Shown: positions 33,331-42,345, counted from the first letter of the stretch. The stretch is DNA of 64,000 bases from JAAYLC01 sp035654795 (GCA_035654795.1 DASRWC010000077.1:1-64000), one strand, 5' to 3'. A program made the numbers and translations. Notes: generated from the sequence alone by a model not told the origin.

Positions 33331-35460
33331 ATGGCTAGAGATTTAAAGTATACAAGAAATATTGGAATTGCCGCGCATATTGATGCGGGGAAAACAACTA
33401 CAACAGAGCGTATCCTTTTCTATACCGGTGTAAATCACAAGTTGGGGGAAACTCACGAGGGTTCAGCAACTATGGACTGGATGGATCAGGAGCAGGAGAG
33501 AGGAATTACGATTACATCGGCCGCGACTACATGTAAGTGGAAGTTCCCGATGGAAAATGGACAGCCTACTCCTGACACTAAAGAATACCACTTTAATATT
33601 ATAGATACTCCCGGTCACGTTGACTTTACTGTTGAGGTGAACCGTTCTCTTCGTGTTCTGGACGGACTTGTGTTCCTGTTCAGCGCGGTTGACGGAGTAG
33701 AGCCTCAGTCTGAAACTAACTGGAGACTCGCGGATAACTACAAAGTGCCTCGAATCGGTTTTGTTAACAAAATGGACCGTCAGGGAGCCGACTTCCTTGG
33801 AGTTTGTCAACAAATTAAGGATATGTTGGGATCCAATGCAGTGCCAATTGTACTTCCTATTGGGGATGAAGCAGATTTCAAAGGAATTGTTGACCTTGTG
33901 AAAAACCGTGCTATCGTATGGCATGAGGAGTCATTAGGAGCAACTTTTGACGTAATCGAAATTCCTGAAGACATGAAAGCGGATGTTCAAAAATATCGTG
34001 CAAATCTGATTGAAGAGGTTGCGGGATATGATGAAAATTTGTTGGAGAAATTTATGGAAGATGAGGATTCTATTACCGAGGAAGAAATCCACGCTGCACT
34101 TCGTGCTGCTGTTATGGATATGAGTATCATCCCTATGGTATGTGGATCTTCTTTCAAAAATAAAGGAGTTCAGTTCCTAATTGACGGTGTGTGCCGTTAC
34201 TTGCCTTCTCCAATTGATAAAGAAGGTATTGTAGGAATCAATCCTGATACAGAAAAAGAAGAAGTAAGAAAACCGAGTGTTGACGCTCCGTTTGCTGCTC
34301 TTGCGTTTAAAATTGCTACCGATCCTTTTGTTGGTCGTCTTGCATTCTTCCGTGCTTATTCAGGTCATTTGGACGCAGGTTCCTATGTACTAAATAACAG
34401 AAGCGGAAACAAAGAACGTATTTCTAGAATCTATCAGATGCATGCCAATAAACAAAACCCAATCGAATATATCGAGGCCGGTGATATTGGAGCGGCTGTT
34501 GGATTTAAAGATATTAAAACAGGAGATACCTTGACCGATGAGAAGCACCCGATTGTGCTTGAGAGTATGAAATTCCCTGATCCGGTTATCGGTATCGCTG
34601 TTGAGCCTAAAACTAAGGCCGATGTTGATAAGCTTGGAATGGCTCTTGGTAAACTTGCCGAGGAAGATCCTACTTTCCAGGTGCGTACTGATGAGGCCTC
34701 CGGTCAGACTATCATCTCCGGGATGGGTGAGCTTCACCTTGATATTATTGTTCAGAGATTGCTTCGCGAGTTTAAAGTTGAAGTTAATCAAGGTGAGCCT
34801 CAAGTTGAGTACAAGGAAGCACTTACCAGAAATGCAGATCACAGAGAGGTTTACAAAAAACAATCAGGTGGTCGCGGTAAGTTCGCAGACATTGTTTTCA
34901 CTTTAGGGCCCGCAGAAGAAGGAAAAATTGGTCTTGAATTCGTAAACGAGGTAAAAGGAGGAAACGTTCCGAAAGAATTTATTCCTGCTGTTGAAAAAGG
35001 TTTCAAACAAGCTATGGCGAATGGACCACTGGCCGGTTTCGAAATGGATAGCATGAAAGTTACTTTGAAAGATGGATCCTACCACGCGGTTGACTCTGAT
35101 GCGCTTTCCTTTGAATTGGCTGCAAAAATGGGATATCGTGCTGCTGCAAAAGCCGCCGGTGCTGTTATTCTTGAGCCTATTATGAAGCTGGAGGTATTGA
35201 CTCCTGAAGAAAACATGGGAGATATTGTGGGTGACTTAAACCGTCGTCGTGGTCAGATCAATGAGATGACAGATCGTTCAGGATCTAAAGTTATCCGTGC
35301 ACAAGTGCCTCTATCAGAAATGTTTGGATATGTAACTACGTTGAGGACCCTTTCTTCAGGTAGAGCGACATCTACAATGGAGTTTTCTCATTATGAGCAG
35401 ACGCCTTCAAATATTTCAGATGAGATTATCGCAAAGGTTAAAGGAACCGCTAACGTTTAA
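33331..35460 (+). CDS. fusA: Translation elongation factor G
   Basis: 709 aa GTPase that drives translocation. G1 AHIDAGKTT, the switch I block RGITITSAATT, G3 DTPGHVDFT and G4 NKMDRQGADF are in the G domain; domains II-V follow with the expected length, including GMGELHLDII. The position between rpsG and rpsJ, with no tuf gene, is the usual Bacteroidetes order. Confidence 0.98.
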   Translation: MARDLKYTRNIGIAAHIDAGKTTTTERILFYTGVNHKLGETHEGSATMDWMDQEQERGITITSAATTCKWKFPMENGQPTPDTKEYHFNIIDTPGHVDFTVEVNRSLRVLDGLVFLFSAVDGVEPQSETNWRLADNYKVPRIGFVNKMDRQGADFLGVCQQIKDMLGSNAVPIVLPIGDEADFKGIVDLVKNRAIVWHEESLGATFDVIEIPEDMKADVQKYRANLIEEVAGYDENLLEKFMEDEDSITEEEIHAALRAAVMDMSIIPMVCGSSFKNKGVQFLIDGVCRYLPSPIDKEGIVGINPDTEKEEVRKPSVDAPFAALAFKIATDPFVGRLAFFRAYSGHLDAGSYVLNNRSGNKERISRIYQMHANKQNPIEYIEAGDIGAAVGFKDIKTGDTLTDEKHPIVLESMKFPDPVIGIAVEPKTKADVDKLGMALGKLAEEDPTFQVRTDEASGQTIISGMGELHLDIIVQRLLREFKVEVNQGEPQVEYKEALTRNADHREVYKKQSGGRGKFADIVFTLGPAEEGKIGLEFVNEVKGGNVPKEFIPAVEKGFKQAMANGPLAGFEMDSMKVTLKDGSYHAVDSDALSFELAAKMGYRAAAKAAGAVILEPIMKLEVLTPEENMGDIVGDLNRRRGQINEMTDRSGSKVIRAQVPLSEMFGYVTTLRTLSSGRATSTMEFSHYEQTPSNISDEIIAKVKGTANV

Positions 35461-35471
35461 TTTTTTCAGCA

Positions 35472-35777
35472 ATGAGTCAGAAAATAAGAATCAAATTGAA
35501 ATCTTACGATCATAATTTAGTAGACAAATCTGCTGAAAAAATCGTTAAGACCGTGAAAAGTACCGGTGCTGTGGTTGCCGGTCCTATTCCATTGCCAACA
35601 CATAAGAAAATTTTCACTGTGTTGCGTTCACCACACGTAAACAAGAAAAGTAGAGAACAATTCCAATTAAGTTCATATAAGAGACTTTTGGATATCTACA
35701 GTTCTTCTTCCAAAACTATCGACGCACTCATGAAGCTTGAGTTGCCAAGTGGTGTTGAAGTAGAGATTAAAGTATGA
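35472..35777 (+). CDS. rpsJ: 30S ribosomal protein S10
   Basis: 101 aa. The motif GPIPLPTHKKIFTVLRSPHV is diagnostic. S10 works in the 30S head and, as NusE, in transcription antitermination. It is 11 bases after fusA but separated from rplC by 221 bases containing two terminator-like hairpins, so it appears to belong to the str rather than the S10 transcription unit. Confidence 0.97.
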   Translation: MSQKIRIKLKSYDHNLVDKSAEKIVKTVKSTGAVVAGPIPLPTHKKIFTVLRSPHVNKKSREQFQLSSYKRLLDIYSSSSKTIDALMKLELPSGVEVEIKV

Positions 35778-35791
35778 TAATACCCGCGAAT

Positions 35792-35830
35792 CGGGAATCT
35801 TAGAGTTGCGAAATTTAAGATTCCCGTTTT
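35792..35830 (+). terminator. Terminator after rpsJ
   Basis: A perfect 11-bp stem CGGGAATCTTA (35792-35802) / TAAGATTCCCG (35816-35826) is followed by TTTT. It lies 15 bases after the rpsJ stop. Confidence 0.75.
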
Positions 35831-35888
35831 CACGAGAATAATGACATGTCCGGAGCTGCGAGCGAAGGAAAAACGGTTACAAAATAAG

Positions 35889-35937
35889 CATTCGGGATCG
35901 GATATTATTTTGATCCCTTTTGTTTTGCAACCGAATG
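35889..35937 (+). terminator. Second, nested terminator-like structure before rplC
   Basis: GGGATC (35894-35899) pairs with GATCCC (35912-35917), followed by TTTTGTTTT. The outer CATTCGG (35889-35895) can instead pair with CCGAATG (35931-35937). The two stems share bases and overlap, so they compete, as in attenuators. Confidence 0.5.
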
Positions 35938-35948
35938 TCGAAAATTTG
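35919..35948 (+). promoter_or_regulatory. Candidate promoter of rplC
   Basis: TTTG (35919-35922), 18 bases, AAAATTTG (35941-35948), one mismatch from TAnnTTTG. It would start a separate transcript near 35954, 45 bases before rplC. Confidence 0.35.
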
Positions 35949-35998
35949 AATAAACAACAATTAGTATTAACGGAGAAATCCAAAATTTTAAATCAATT

Positions 35999-36604
35999 AT
36001 GTCTGGGTTAATTGGAAGAAAGATAGGGATGACCAGCATCTTTGACGAGAACGGAAAGAATATTCCGTGCACCGTTATAGAAGCAGGACCCTGTGTAGTT
36101 ACCCAAGTCAGAACCAAAGAGGTCGACGGGTATGATGCCCTTCAACTTGGTTTCGATGACAAAAAGACCGCTACTAAGGCTGCCGAAGGGCATGCCAAAA
36201 AAGCCGGTACCGTTGCAAAACGTAAAGTCGCCGAATTCAAATTTGAAGAGGATTACAAATTAGGCGATGTTATCACTGTAGAGCATTTCATCGAAGGTGA
36301 ATACGTGGATATCGCAGGTACATCAAAAGGAAAGGGATTTCAGGGTGTTGTAAAAAGACACGGATTCCAAGGTTCATCACCAAGCCACGGTCAGCAGAGC
36401 AGACTTCGTGCTCCCGGATCAATTGGTGGTGCTTCAACACCGGGACGTGTATTCAAAGGAATACGCATGGCCGGTCAAATGGGAAACAAAAGAGTGAAAA
36501 TTGATAACCTGAGAGTTTTAAAAGTGGTTCCGGAAAAGAATCTACTTGTGGTAAAAGGAGCTGTTCCCGGCCACAAAAATTCTTATGTAATAATTGAGAA
36601 ATAA
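35999..36604 (+). CDS. rplC: 50S ribosomal protein L3
   Basis: 201 aa. L3 starts 23S rRNA folding and reaches towards the peptidyl transferase centre. The block FQGSSPSHGQQSRLRAPGSIG contains the site that PrmB methylates in E. coli, and GLIGRKIGMTSIF begins the protein. The stop overlaps the rplD start by one base. Confidence 0.98.
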   Translation: MSGLIGRKIGMTSIFDENGKNIPCTVIEAGPCVVTQVRTKEVDGYDALQLGFDDKKTATKAAEGHAKKAGTVAKRKVAEFKFEEDYKLGDVITVEHFIEGEYVDIAGTSKGKGFQGVVKRHGFQGSSPSHGQQSRLRAPGSIGGASTPGRVFKGIRMAGQMGNKRVKIDNLRVLKVVPEKNLLVVKGAVPGHKNSYVIIEK

Positions 36605-37233
36605 TGAAGGTAGCTGTATTAGACAAAAACGGTAAAAGCACCGGTAGAGAAGTAGAACTTTCTGCTGAAGTGTTTGGTATAGAGCCTAGCAATCACGCAG
36701 TATATCTAGACGTGAAACAGTACCTTGCCAATCAAAGACAAGGAACTCATAAGTCTAAGGAGCGTGGTGAAGTAGCCGGATCTACCAGAAAAATTAAGAA
36801 ACAAAAAGGAACCGGTACGGCACGTGCAGGTAGCATCAAGTCCGGAGTTTTCAGAGGTGGAGGAAGAATGTTTGGTCCTTCTCCAAGAGACTATTCTTTT
36901 AAATTGAACAAAAATCAAAAGCGTTTGGCGCGGAAATCAGCTTTGTCTATTAAAGCTAAAAATGACGCTATCCTCGTTTTAGAAGATTTGTCATTTGATG
37001 CTCCAAAAACTAAAGATTTTATCGAAGTATTAAAGAATTTGGGTCTTGATTCAAAAAAATCTTTATTCGTGTTGGGTGAGTCAAATAAAAATGTATATTT
37101 GTCATCCCGAAATTTGAAAAGTGCGGAAGTGATAAACGCTTCAGAATTAAACACTTACAAAATCATGAATGCAAATAGCCTTGTGTTGTTTGAAGGTTCT
37201 TTGGAAGGAATTGAGCAAAACTTAAGTAAATAG
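36604..37233 (+). CDS. rplD: 50S ribosomal protein L4
   Basis: 209 aa. The loop KQKGTGTARAGSIKSGVFRGG, which extends into the exit tunnel, is conserved. L4 (uL4) is the autogenous regulator of the S10 operon in E. coli; whether this holds in Bacteroidetes is unknown. It is coupled to rplC by a TAATG overlap. Confidence 0.98.
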   Translation: MKVAVLDKNGKSTGREVELSAEVFGIEPSNHAVYLDVKQYLANQRQGTHKSKERGEVAGSTRKIKKQKGTGTARAGSIKSGVFRGGGRMFGPSPRDYSFKLNKNQKRLARKSALSIKAKNDAILVLEDLSFDAPKTKDFIEVLKNLGLDSKKSLFVLGESNKNVYLSSRNLKSAEVINASELNTYKIMNANSLVLFEGSLEGIEQNLSK

Positions 37234-37240
37234 AAGCGTG

Positions 37241-37537
37241 ATGAACATCTTAATTAAACCAATTATTACGGAAAAGGCCACAAACTTCGCTGAGGAGAAA
37301 AATGTGTTTACCTTTTATGTGGATCCAAGGGCTAATAAGATAGAAATCAAAAAAGCGGTTGAGGCTGCTTATGGTGTTTCTGTTGAAAAAGTTCGAACAC
37401 TAAACGTCCGCCCGGATAGAAAAGTACGTTATACAAAAACGGGAATTCAAACTGGTAAAACAAATGCATATAAAAAAGCAATTGTACAGGTGGCGGAAGG
37501 TGATACTATTGATTTTTATAACACAAACGAGGCTTAA
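37241..37537 (+). CDS. rplW: 50S ribosomal protein L23
   Basis: 98 aa from the ATG at 37241; a GTG one codon earlier (37238) is also in frame but less likely. L23 sits at the tunnel exit and docks SRP, trigger factor and SecY. The start MNILIKPIITEKATNFAEE is typical. It is located 7 bases after rplD. Confidence 0.96.
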   Translation: MNILIKPIITEKATNFAEEKNVFTFYVDPRANKIEIKKAVEAAYGVSVEKVRTLNVRPDRKVRYTKTGIQTGKTNAYKKAIVQVAEGDTIDFYNTNEA

Positions 37538-37560
37538 CTCGTTAGAATTTAATTAGACAA

Positions 37561-38385
37561 ATGTCAGTAAGAAAATTAAAAGCAATCACCCCCGGTCAGC
37601 GTTTTAGGGTTGTTAATGGGTTTGACGCCATTACAACCGATAAGCCGGAGAAGTCATTACTTCTTCCGATTAAGAAAACCGGAGGTAGAAACAGTCAAGG
37701 GAAAATGACCATGCGCAATCGCGGAGGTGGTCATAAAAGAAAGTACCGAATCATTGATTTTAAGCGTGACAAGCAAGGCATTCCTGCTACTGTTGCGTCA
37801 ATTGAATACGATCCAAACCGTACTGCATTTATTGCTCTTGTCAATTATCAAGATGGAGAGAAGCGATATATCATTGCGCAAAGCGGACTTCAAGTTGGGC
37901 AAAATGTGGTTTCCGGAGAATCAGTTGCTCCTGAAATCGGGAACACAATGCCTTTATCAGCTATTCCACTAGGAACAATTATTTCTTGTATTGAACTTCG
38001 TCCCGGTCAAGGAGCTGTTATGGCTCGTAGTGCAGGGGCGTTTGCACAATTGATGGCTCGCGACGGCAAGTTCGCCACTATAAAACTGCCTTCAGGTGAA
38101 ACTAGATTGATCCTTGTGAATTGTATGGCAACTATTGGTGCTGTTTCGAATCACGATCATCAATTGCTTGTTTCCGGAAAAGCAGGTAGAAGCAGATGGT
38201 TGGGAAGAAGACCTCGTACTCGTCCGGTTGTGATGAACCCTGTAGATCACCCAATGGGTGGTGGTGAAGGTAAGGCTTCAGGAGGGCATCCACGTTCTAG
38301 AAAAGGAATTCCTGCAAAAGGATATAGAACGCGATCTAGAACAAAAGCGAGCAATAAATATATTTTGGAACGTAGAAAGAAATAA
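37561..38385 (+). CDS. rplB: 50S ribosomal protein L2
   Basis: 274 aa, full length. L2 is needed for subunit joining and peptidyl transferase centre assembly; the C-terminal block HPMGGGEGKASGGHPRS contains the conserved histidine. rplW precedes and rpsS follows after 3 bases. Confidence 0.98.
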   Translation: MSVRKLKAITPGQRFRVVNGFDAITTDKPEKSLLLPIKKTGGRNSQGKMTMRNRGGGHKRKYRIIDFKRDKQGIPATVASIEYDPNRTAFIALVNYQDGEKRYIIAQSGLQVGQNVVSGESVAPEIGNTMPLSAIPLGTIISCIELRPGQGAVMARSAGAFAQLMARDGKFATIKLPSGETRLILVNCMATIGAVSNHDHQLLVSGKAGRSRWLGRRPRTRPVVMNPVDHPMGGGEGKASGGHPRSRKGIPAKGYRTRSRTKASNKYILERRKK

Positions 38386-38388
38386 GTT

Positions 38389-38667
38389 ATGGCAAGATCA
38401 TTAAAAAAAGGACCTTACGTTCATTATAAGCTAGACCGAAAAGTTCAGCAGAATGTAGAGGATAATAAGAAAACCGTGATCAAGACTTGGTCTCGTGCAT
38501 CTATGATCACTCCGGATTTTGTTGGGCAAACCATTGCTGTGCATAACGGGAAACAATTTGTGCCTGTTTACATCACTGAAAATATGGTTGGTCATAAATT
38601 AGGAGAATTTTCACCTACTAGATCCTTCCGTGGTCACGCAGGTGCTAAAAATAAAGGAAAAAGATAA
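38389..38667 (+). CDS. rpsS: 30S ribosomal protein S19
   Basis: 92 aa. MARSLKKGPYVHYKL and the C-terminal GHKLGEFSPTRSFRGHAG are diagnostic. S19 binds the 30S head with S13. It is part of the S10 cluster, 6 bases before rplV. Confidence 0.98.
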   Translation: MARSLKKGPYVHYKLDRKVQQNVEDNKKTVIKTWSRASMITPDFVGQTIAVHNGKQFVPVYITENMVGHKLGEFSPTRSFRGHAGAKNKGKR

Positions 38668-38673
38668 TAGGCC

Positions 38674-39084
38674 ATGGGAGTTCGTAAAAGAGAAAGAGCA
38701 GAAAGAATCAAAGAAGCCAAAAAGGATATTTATTTGGCTAAATTGAACAATTGTCCTACATCACCTAGAAAGATGCGTCTTATGGCGGATCTTGTGAGAG
38801 GTGAGAAAGTTGACAAAGCACTTAACATTTTAAGATTTAGCTCAAAAGAGTCTTCTCGCAAATTGGAGAAACTTCTTTTATCGGCTATAGCCAATTGGCA
38901 AGCTAAAAATGAGGATGCGTCTATTGAAGATGCAGATCTTTTCGTGAAAGAAATCCGTGTGGATGGTGGAGCAATGTTAAAGAGATTGCGTCCTGCGCCA
39001 CAAGGTCGTGCACACAGAATTAGAAAGCGTTCAAACCACGTAACGTTGGTTTTGGGAGCAAACGATAACACACAAAGCAATTAA
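38674..39084 (+). CDS. rplV: 50S ribosomal protein L22
   Basis: 136 aa, with a basic N-terminal extension of about 20 residues (MGVRKRERAERIKEAKK) before the L22 core SPRKMRLMADLVRG, as commonly seen in Bacteroidetes. The hairpin segment RAHRIRKRSNHVTL, near the tunnel constriction, is intact. Confidence 0.97.
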   Translation: MGVRKRERAERIKEAKKDIYLAKLNNCPTSPRKMRLMADLVRGEKVDKALNILRFSSKESSRKLEKLLLSAIANWQAKNEDASIEDADLFVKEIRVDGGAMLKRLRPAPQGRAHRIRKRSNHVTLVLGANDNTQSN

Positions 39085-39088
39085 TTAA

Positions 39089-39814
39089 ATGGGACAGAAG
39101 ACAAATCCGATCGGAAATCGCTTAGGTATTATTAGAGGTTGGGAATCCAACTGGTATGGAGGTGATGATTATGGCGACAAGCTCGTTGAAGACGATAAGA
39201 TTAGAAAATACATCCACGCCCGTTTGAGCAAGGCTAGTGTGAGTAGAGTAATCATAGAGCGTACACTGAAACTTGTAACCGTTACTATTACCACTGCTCG
39301 TCCCGGAATTATTATCGGGAAGGGAGGTCAGGAAGTAGACAAGCTAAAGGAAGAGCTTAAACAGATTACTGATAAAGAAATACAAATTAACATTCATGAG
39401 ATTAAACGACCTGAACTCGATGCGTTTCTTGTTGCATCAAGCATCGCGAGACAAATTGAAAGTCGTATATCTTACCGTCGTGCAATTAAAATGGCTATAG
39501 CTGCTACGATGCGAATGAATGCTGAAGGAATTAAAGTTCAGATTTCCGGAAGATTGAATGGTGCTGAAATGGCCCGTTCAGAGACTTATAAAGAGGGTCG
39601 TATTCCTTTATCTACTTTTAGAGCCGATATTGATTATGCTTTGGCCGAGGCTCATACTACTTATGGTAGAATGGGAGTGAAAGTATGGATTATGAAAGGC
39701 GAAGTGTATGGAAAGAGAGAGCTTTCTCCTCTGGTAGGTTTATCTACCGGTAAAAAAGGAACAAAAAGCGCTCCGGCAGGTCGCGGTGGTGGTAGAGCAC
39801 GCCGTAGAAAGTAA
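39089..39814 (+). CDS. rpsC: 30S ribosomal protein S3
   Basis: 241 aa. The KH domain motif RPGIIIGKGGQEVDKL and the C-terminal domain KVWIMKGEVYG are present; the tail is Arg/Gly-rich. S3 helps form the mRNA entry channel. It is 4 bases after rplV. Confidence 0.98.
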   Translation: MGQKTNPIGNRLGIIRGWESNWYGGDDYGDKLVEDDKIRKYIHARLSKASVSRVIIERTLKLVTVTITTARPGIIIGKGGQEVDKLKEELKQITDKEIQINIHEIKRPELDAFLVASSIARQIESRISYRRAIKMAIAATMRMNAEGIKVQISGRLNGAEMARSETYKEGRIPLSTFRADIDYALAEAHTTYGRMGVKVWIMKGEVYGKRELSPLVGLSTGKKGTKSAPAGRGGGRARRRK

Positions 39815-39836
39815 TCTTTAAAAAAATTAGGAAAAC

Positions 39837-40256
39837 ATGTTACAACCTAAAAGAACAAAGTACCGAAAACAGATGAAAGGACGTATGAAGGGGAACGCCG
39901 AGCGCGGGAACCAACTTGCATACGGTACTTTCGGTATTAAATCGTTGGAATCAGAATTTCTTACAGCACGTCAAATTGAAGCGGCGCGTATCGCTGCAAC
40001 CCGTTTTATGAAAAGAGAAGGGTCTCTTTGGATTATGATATTCCCCGATAAACCCATTACTAAAAAACCTCTAGAGGTTCGTATGGGAAAAGGGAAGGGT
40101 GCTGTTGAATATTATGTTGCGGTAGTGAAACCGGGAAGAATGTTATTTGAAGTTTCGGGAGTTTCTCTTGAGACGGCTAAAGAAGCATTGCGACTTGCTG
40201 CACAAAAGCTTCCTGTTAAAACTAAATTTGTAATGTCTCGGGATTTCCAAGCATAA
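39837..40256 (+). CDS. rplP: 50S ribosomal protein L16
   Basis: 139 aa. MLQPKRTKYRKQMKGRMKG and RMGKGKGAVEYYVAVVKPG are diagnostic. L16 organises the A-site region of the large subunit. It is 22 bases after rpsC. Confidence 0.98.
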   Translation: MLQPKRTKYRKQMKGRMKGNAERGNQLAYGTFGIKSLESEFLTARQIEAARIAATRFMKREGSLWIMIFPDKPITKKPLEVRMGKGKGAVEYYVAVVKPGRMLFEVSGVSLETAKEALRLAAQKLPVKTKFVMSRDFQA

Positions 40257-40267
40257 TTTTTTGAGAA

Positions 40268-40459
40268 ATGAAACAATCAGAAATTACTAAAGCATCTACA
40301 GCTGAACTTCAGGAGGCACTTGGTGAATCCAGAAAAGCTTATGCGGATCTTAAAATGGCTCACACCATTTCACCATTGGAAAATCCAATTCAACTTCGTT
40401 CACATAGAAGAACGATTGCGCGTATTGCAACGGAATTAACTAAAAGAGAAGTGCAATAA
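40268..40459 (+). CDS. rpmC: 50S ribosomal protein L29
   Basis: 63 aa helical hairpin protein with the conserved ENPIQLRSHRRTIARIATEL motif. It lies near the tunnel exit beside L23. The order rplP-rpmC-rpsQ is standard. Confidence 0.95.
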   Translation: MKQSEITKASTAELQEALGESRKAYADLKMAHTISPLENPIQLRSHRRTIARIATELTKREVQ

Positions 40460-40475
40460 ATTGTACAGCTGAAAG

Positions 40476-40739
40476 ATGGAACAGACTAAAAGAAATCTAA
40501 GAAAAGAACGTATTGGGGTTGTTACCAGCAACAAAATGGATAAATCCATTGTAGTTGCCGAGATTAAAAAGGTAAAACACCCTATGTACGGTAAATTCGT
40601 GACAAAAACAAAAAAATATGTTGCTCACGATGAGACCAATGACTGCAACGAAGGTGATACTGTAAGGATCATGGAAACCAGACCTTTAAGCAAAACCAAA
40701 TGTTGGAGAGTAGTAGAAATAATTGAAAGAGCGAAGTAA
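40476..40739 (+). CDS. rpsQ: 30S ribosomal protein S17
   Basis: 87 aa OB-fold protein. RKERIGVVTSNKMDKSIVV and HPMYGKFVTKTKKYVAHDE are characteristic. It binds the 5' domain of 16S rRNA. It lies 2 bases before rplN, the first gene of the spc-type block. Confidence 0.97.
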   Translation: MEQTKRNLRKERIGVVTSNKMDKSIVVAEIKKVKHPMYGKFVTKTKKYVAHDETNDCNEGDTVRIMETRPLSKTKCWRVVEIIERAK

Positions 40740-40741
40740 TC

Positions 40742-41110
40742 ATGATACAACAAGAATCAAGACTTAAAGTAGCAGACAATACCGGAGCCAGAGAGGTTCT
40801 TTGTATCCGTGTATTGGGCGGGACCAAAAAGAAATATGCCTCGATTGGGGATAAGATTGTCGTTTCTGTGAAAGAATCTACACCCACCGGGAACGTTAAA
40901 AAAGGTGCCGTTTCCACCGCTGTTGTTGTTCGCACAGTGAAAGAAGTAAGAAGACCTGACGGATCTTACATCCGTTTTGACGATAATGCGTGTGTTCTTT
41001 TAAATGCTCAAGGAGAGATGAGAGGAACCCGTGTTTTTGGCCCTGTAGCTCGTGAACTTCGCGACAAGCAATTTATGAAAATAGTATCATTGGCACCTGA
41101 GGTGCTATAA
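40742..41110 (+). CDS. rplN: 50S ribosomal protein L14
   Basis: 122 aa. MIQQESRLKVADNTGAREV and the C-terminal RELRDKQFMKIVSLAPEVL are diagnostic. L14 forms intersubunit bridges. It begins the rplN-rplX-rplE-rpsN segment. Confidence 0.98.
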   Translation: MIQQESRLKVADNTGAREVLCIRVLGGTKKKYASIGDKIVVSVKESTPTGNVKKGAVSTAVVVRTVKEVRRPDGSYIRFDDNACVLLNAQGEMRGTRVFGPVARELRDKQFMKIVSLAPEVL

Positions 41111-41122
41111 CAGAAAACCACT

Positions 41123-41437
41123 ATGACAAAGCTTAAAATTAAATCAGGAGATACTGTTGTAGTTACCGCCGGAGATCATAAAGGTTCTGAAGGAAAGGTA
41201 CTACGGGTATTCCTTGAAAAGAACAAAGCAATTGTGGAAGGTGTAAATCTGGTTTCTAAACACGAGAAGCCTAGCGCCAGTAATCCACAAGGAGGAATCT
41301 CTCAAAAGGAAGCTCCTATTCATATCTCAAATCTGTCTCTTATTGATCCAAAATCAGGAAAAGCGACAAGAGTGGGATACCGAATGGAAAATGATAAGAA
41401 AGTACGGTTTTCAAAAAAATCGAATCAAGCAATTTAG
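41123..41437 (+). CDS. rplX: 50S ribosomal protein L24
   Basis: 104 aa KOW-motif protein (KSGDTVVVTAGDHKGSEGKV). It acts early in 50S assembly. Neighbours rplN and rplE are standard; rplE follows after 2 bases. Confidence 0.97.
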   Translation: MTKLKIKSGDTVVVTAGDHKGSEGKVLRVFLEKNKAIVEGVNLVSKHEKPSASNPQGGISQKEAPIHISNLSLIDPKSGKATRVGYRMENDKKVRFSKKSNQAI

Positions 41438-41439
41438 TT

Positions 41440-41991
41440 ATGGGATACACACCTAGACTTAAGGAGGAGTACAATAGCCGAGTGATCAATGCACTCAGAG
41501 ACGAGTTTGGTTACAAAAACGTCATGCAAGTACCGAAGCTAAAATCCATTGTTGTTTCCCGAGGAGTTGGAGCAGCAGTGGCAGACAAGAAACTGATAGA
41601 TTATTCAGTAGAAGAGTTGACAAAAATAACCGGGCAAAAAGCCGTTCCGACAGTTTCAAAAAAGGACGTTGCGAACTTCAAATTGCGTAAAGGTATGCCT
41701 ATCGGTGTAAAAGTTACACTTAGAGGAGAGCAAATGTATGAATTTTTGGACCGATTGATTACTTCTGCTTTACCGCGTGTACGTGATTTCAACGGGATTA
41801 AAGCAACCGGTTTTGATGGAAGAGGTAATTATTCTTTAGGTATTACCGAACAAATTATTTTTCCTGAAATCGATATCGACAAAGTAAGAAAAATTGAAGG
41901 ATTAAATATTACTTTTGTCACCTCTGCCGAAACTGATAAGGAAGCGAAATCACTATTACAAGAATTGGGATTACCCTTTAAAAAAAATTAA
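41440..41991 (+). CDS. rplE: 50S ribosomal protein L5
   Basis: 183 aa. L5 binds 5S rRNA and contacts S13. The motifs TGQKAVPTVSKKDVANFKLR and GRGNYSLGITEQIIFPEI are conserved. rpsN follows after 3 bases. Confidence 0.98.
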   Translation: MGYTPRLKEEYNSRVINALRDEFGYKNVMQVPKLKSIVVSRGVGAAVADKKLIDYSVEELTKITGQKAVPTVSKKDVANFKLRKGMPIGVKVTLRGEQMYEFLDRLITSALPRVRDFNGIKATGFDGRGNYSLGITEQIIFPEIDIDKVRKIEGLNITFVTSAETDKEAKSLLQELGLPFKKN

Positions 41992-41994
41992 GAG

Positions 41995-42264
41995 ATGGCT
42001 AAAGAATCAATGAAAGCCCGTGAGCGTAAAAGAGAGCGCATGGTAAAGAAGTATGCTGCCAAACGTCAAGCTTTGAAAGAGGCCGGCGATTGGGAAGGAC
42101 TTCAAAAGCTACCTGCAAACGCTTCTCCCGTACGCTTACACAACAGATGTAAACTTACCGGACGCCCAAGAGGATATATGAGAGTCTTTGGTCTTTCAAG
42201 GGTTACCTTCCGCGAAATGGCCAATCAAGGGCTTATTCCCGGTGTAAGAAAAGCATCTTGGTAA
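41995..42264 (+). CDS. rpsN: 30S ribosomal protein S14 (zinc-free type)
   Basis: 89 aa. This is the long form without the CxxC...CxxC zinc site: a single Cys remains in HNRCKLTGRPRGYMR. It is followed by a terminator-like hairpin and a new -7 element, so it may be the last gene of its transcription unit. Confidence 0.97.
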   Translation: MAKESMKARERKRERMVKKYAAKRQALKEAGDWEGLQKLPANASPVRLHNRCKLTGRPRGYMRVFGLSRVTFREMANQGLIPGVRKASW

Positions 42265-42267
42265 TAT

Positions 42268-42309
42268 AAAAAAGCTAAAAGTTGGCGCTAAGCCAACCTT
42301 TGCTTTTTT
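42268..42309 (+). terminator. Terminator-like hairpin between rpsN and rpsH
   Basis: The inner stem GTTGGC (42281-42286) / GCCAAC (42292-42297) is extended by AAAAAAGC (42268-42275) pairing with GCTTTTTT (42302-42309), ending in a T run. It lies immediately after the rpsN stop, inside a cluster usually transcribed as one unit. Confidence 0.65.
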
Positions 42310-42337
42310 GGAAAAATAATGAATTTTAACCTGGATA

Positions 42338-42345
42338 TAGGTTTG
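42338..42345 (+). promoter_or_regulatory. -7 element before rpsH
   Basis: TAGGTTTG fits TAnnTTTG. No TTG lies at the standard distance. A transcript would begin near 42351, 40 bases before rpsH. The site also lies within an imperfect inverted repeat: GGATAT at 42333-42338 pairs with ATATCC at 42371-42376, and GGTTTT at 42345-42350 pairs with AAAACC at 42365-42370. Confidence 0.4.

Noticed and set aside
33463..33924. 153-codon minus-strand frame within fusA
   Set aside because: It is an antisense shadow of the EF-G G domain, with no family resemblance.
34390..34863. 157-codon minus-strand frame within fusA
   Set aside because: It lies inside conserved EF-G domains; its composition is typical of a reverse-complement shadow.
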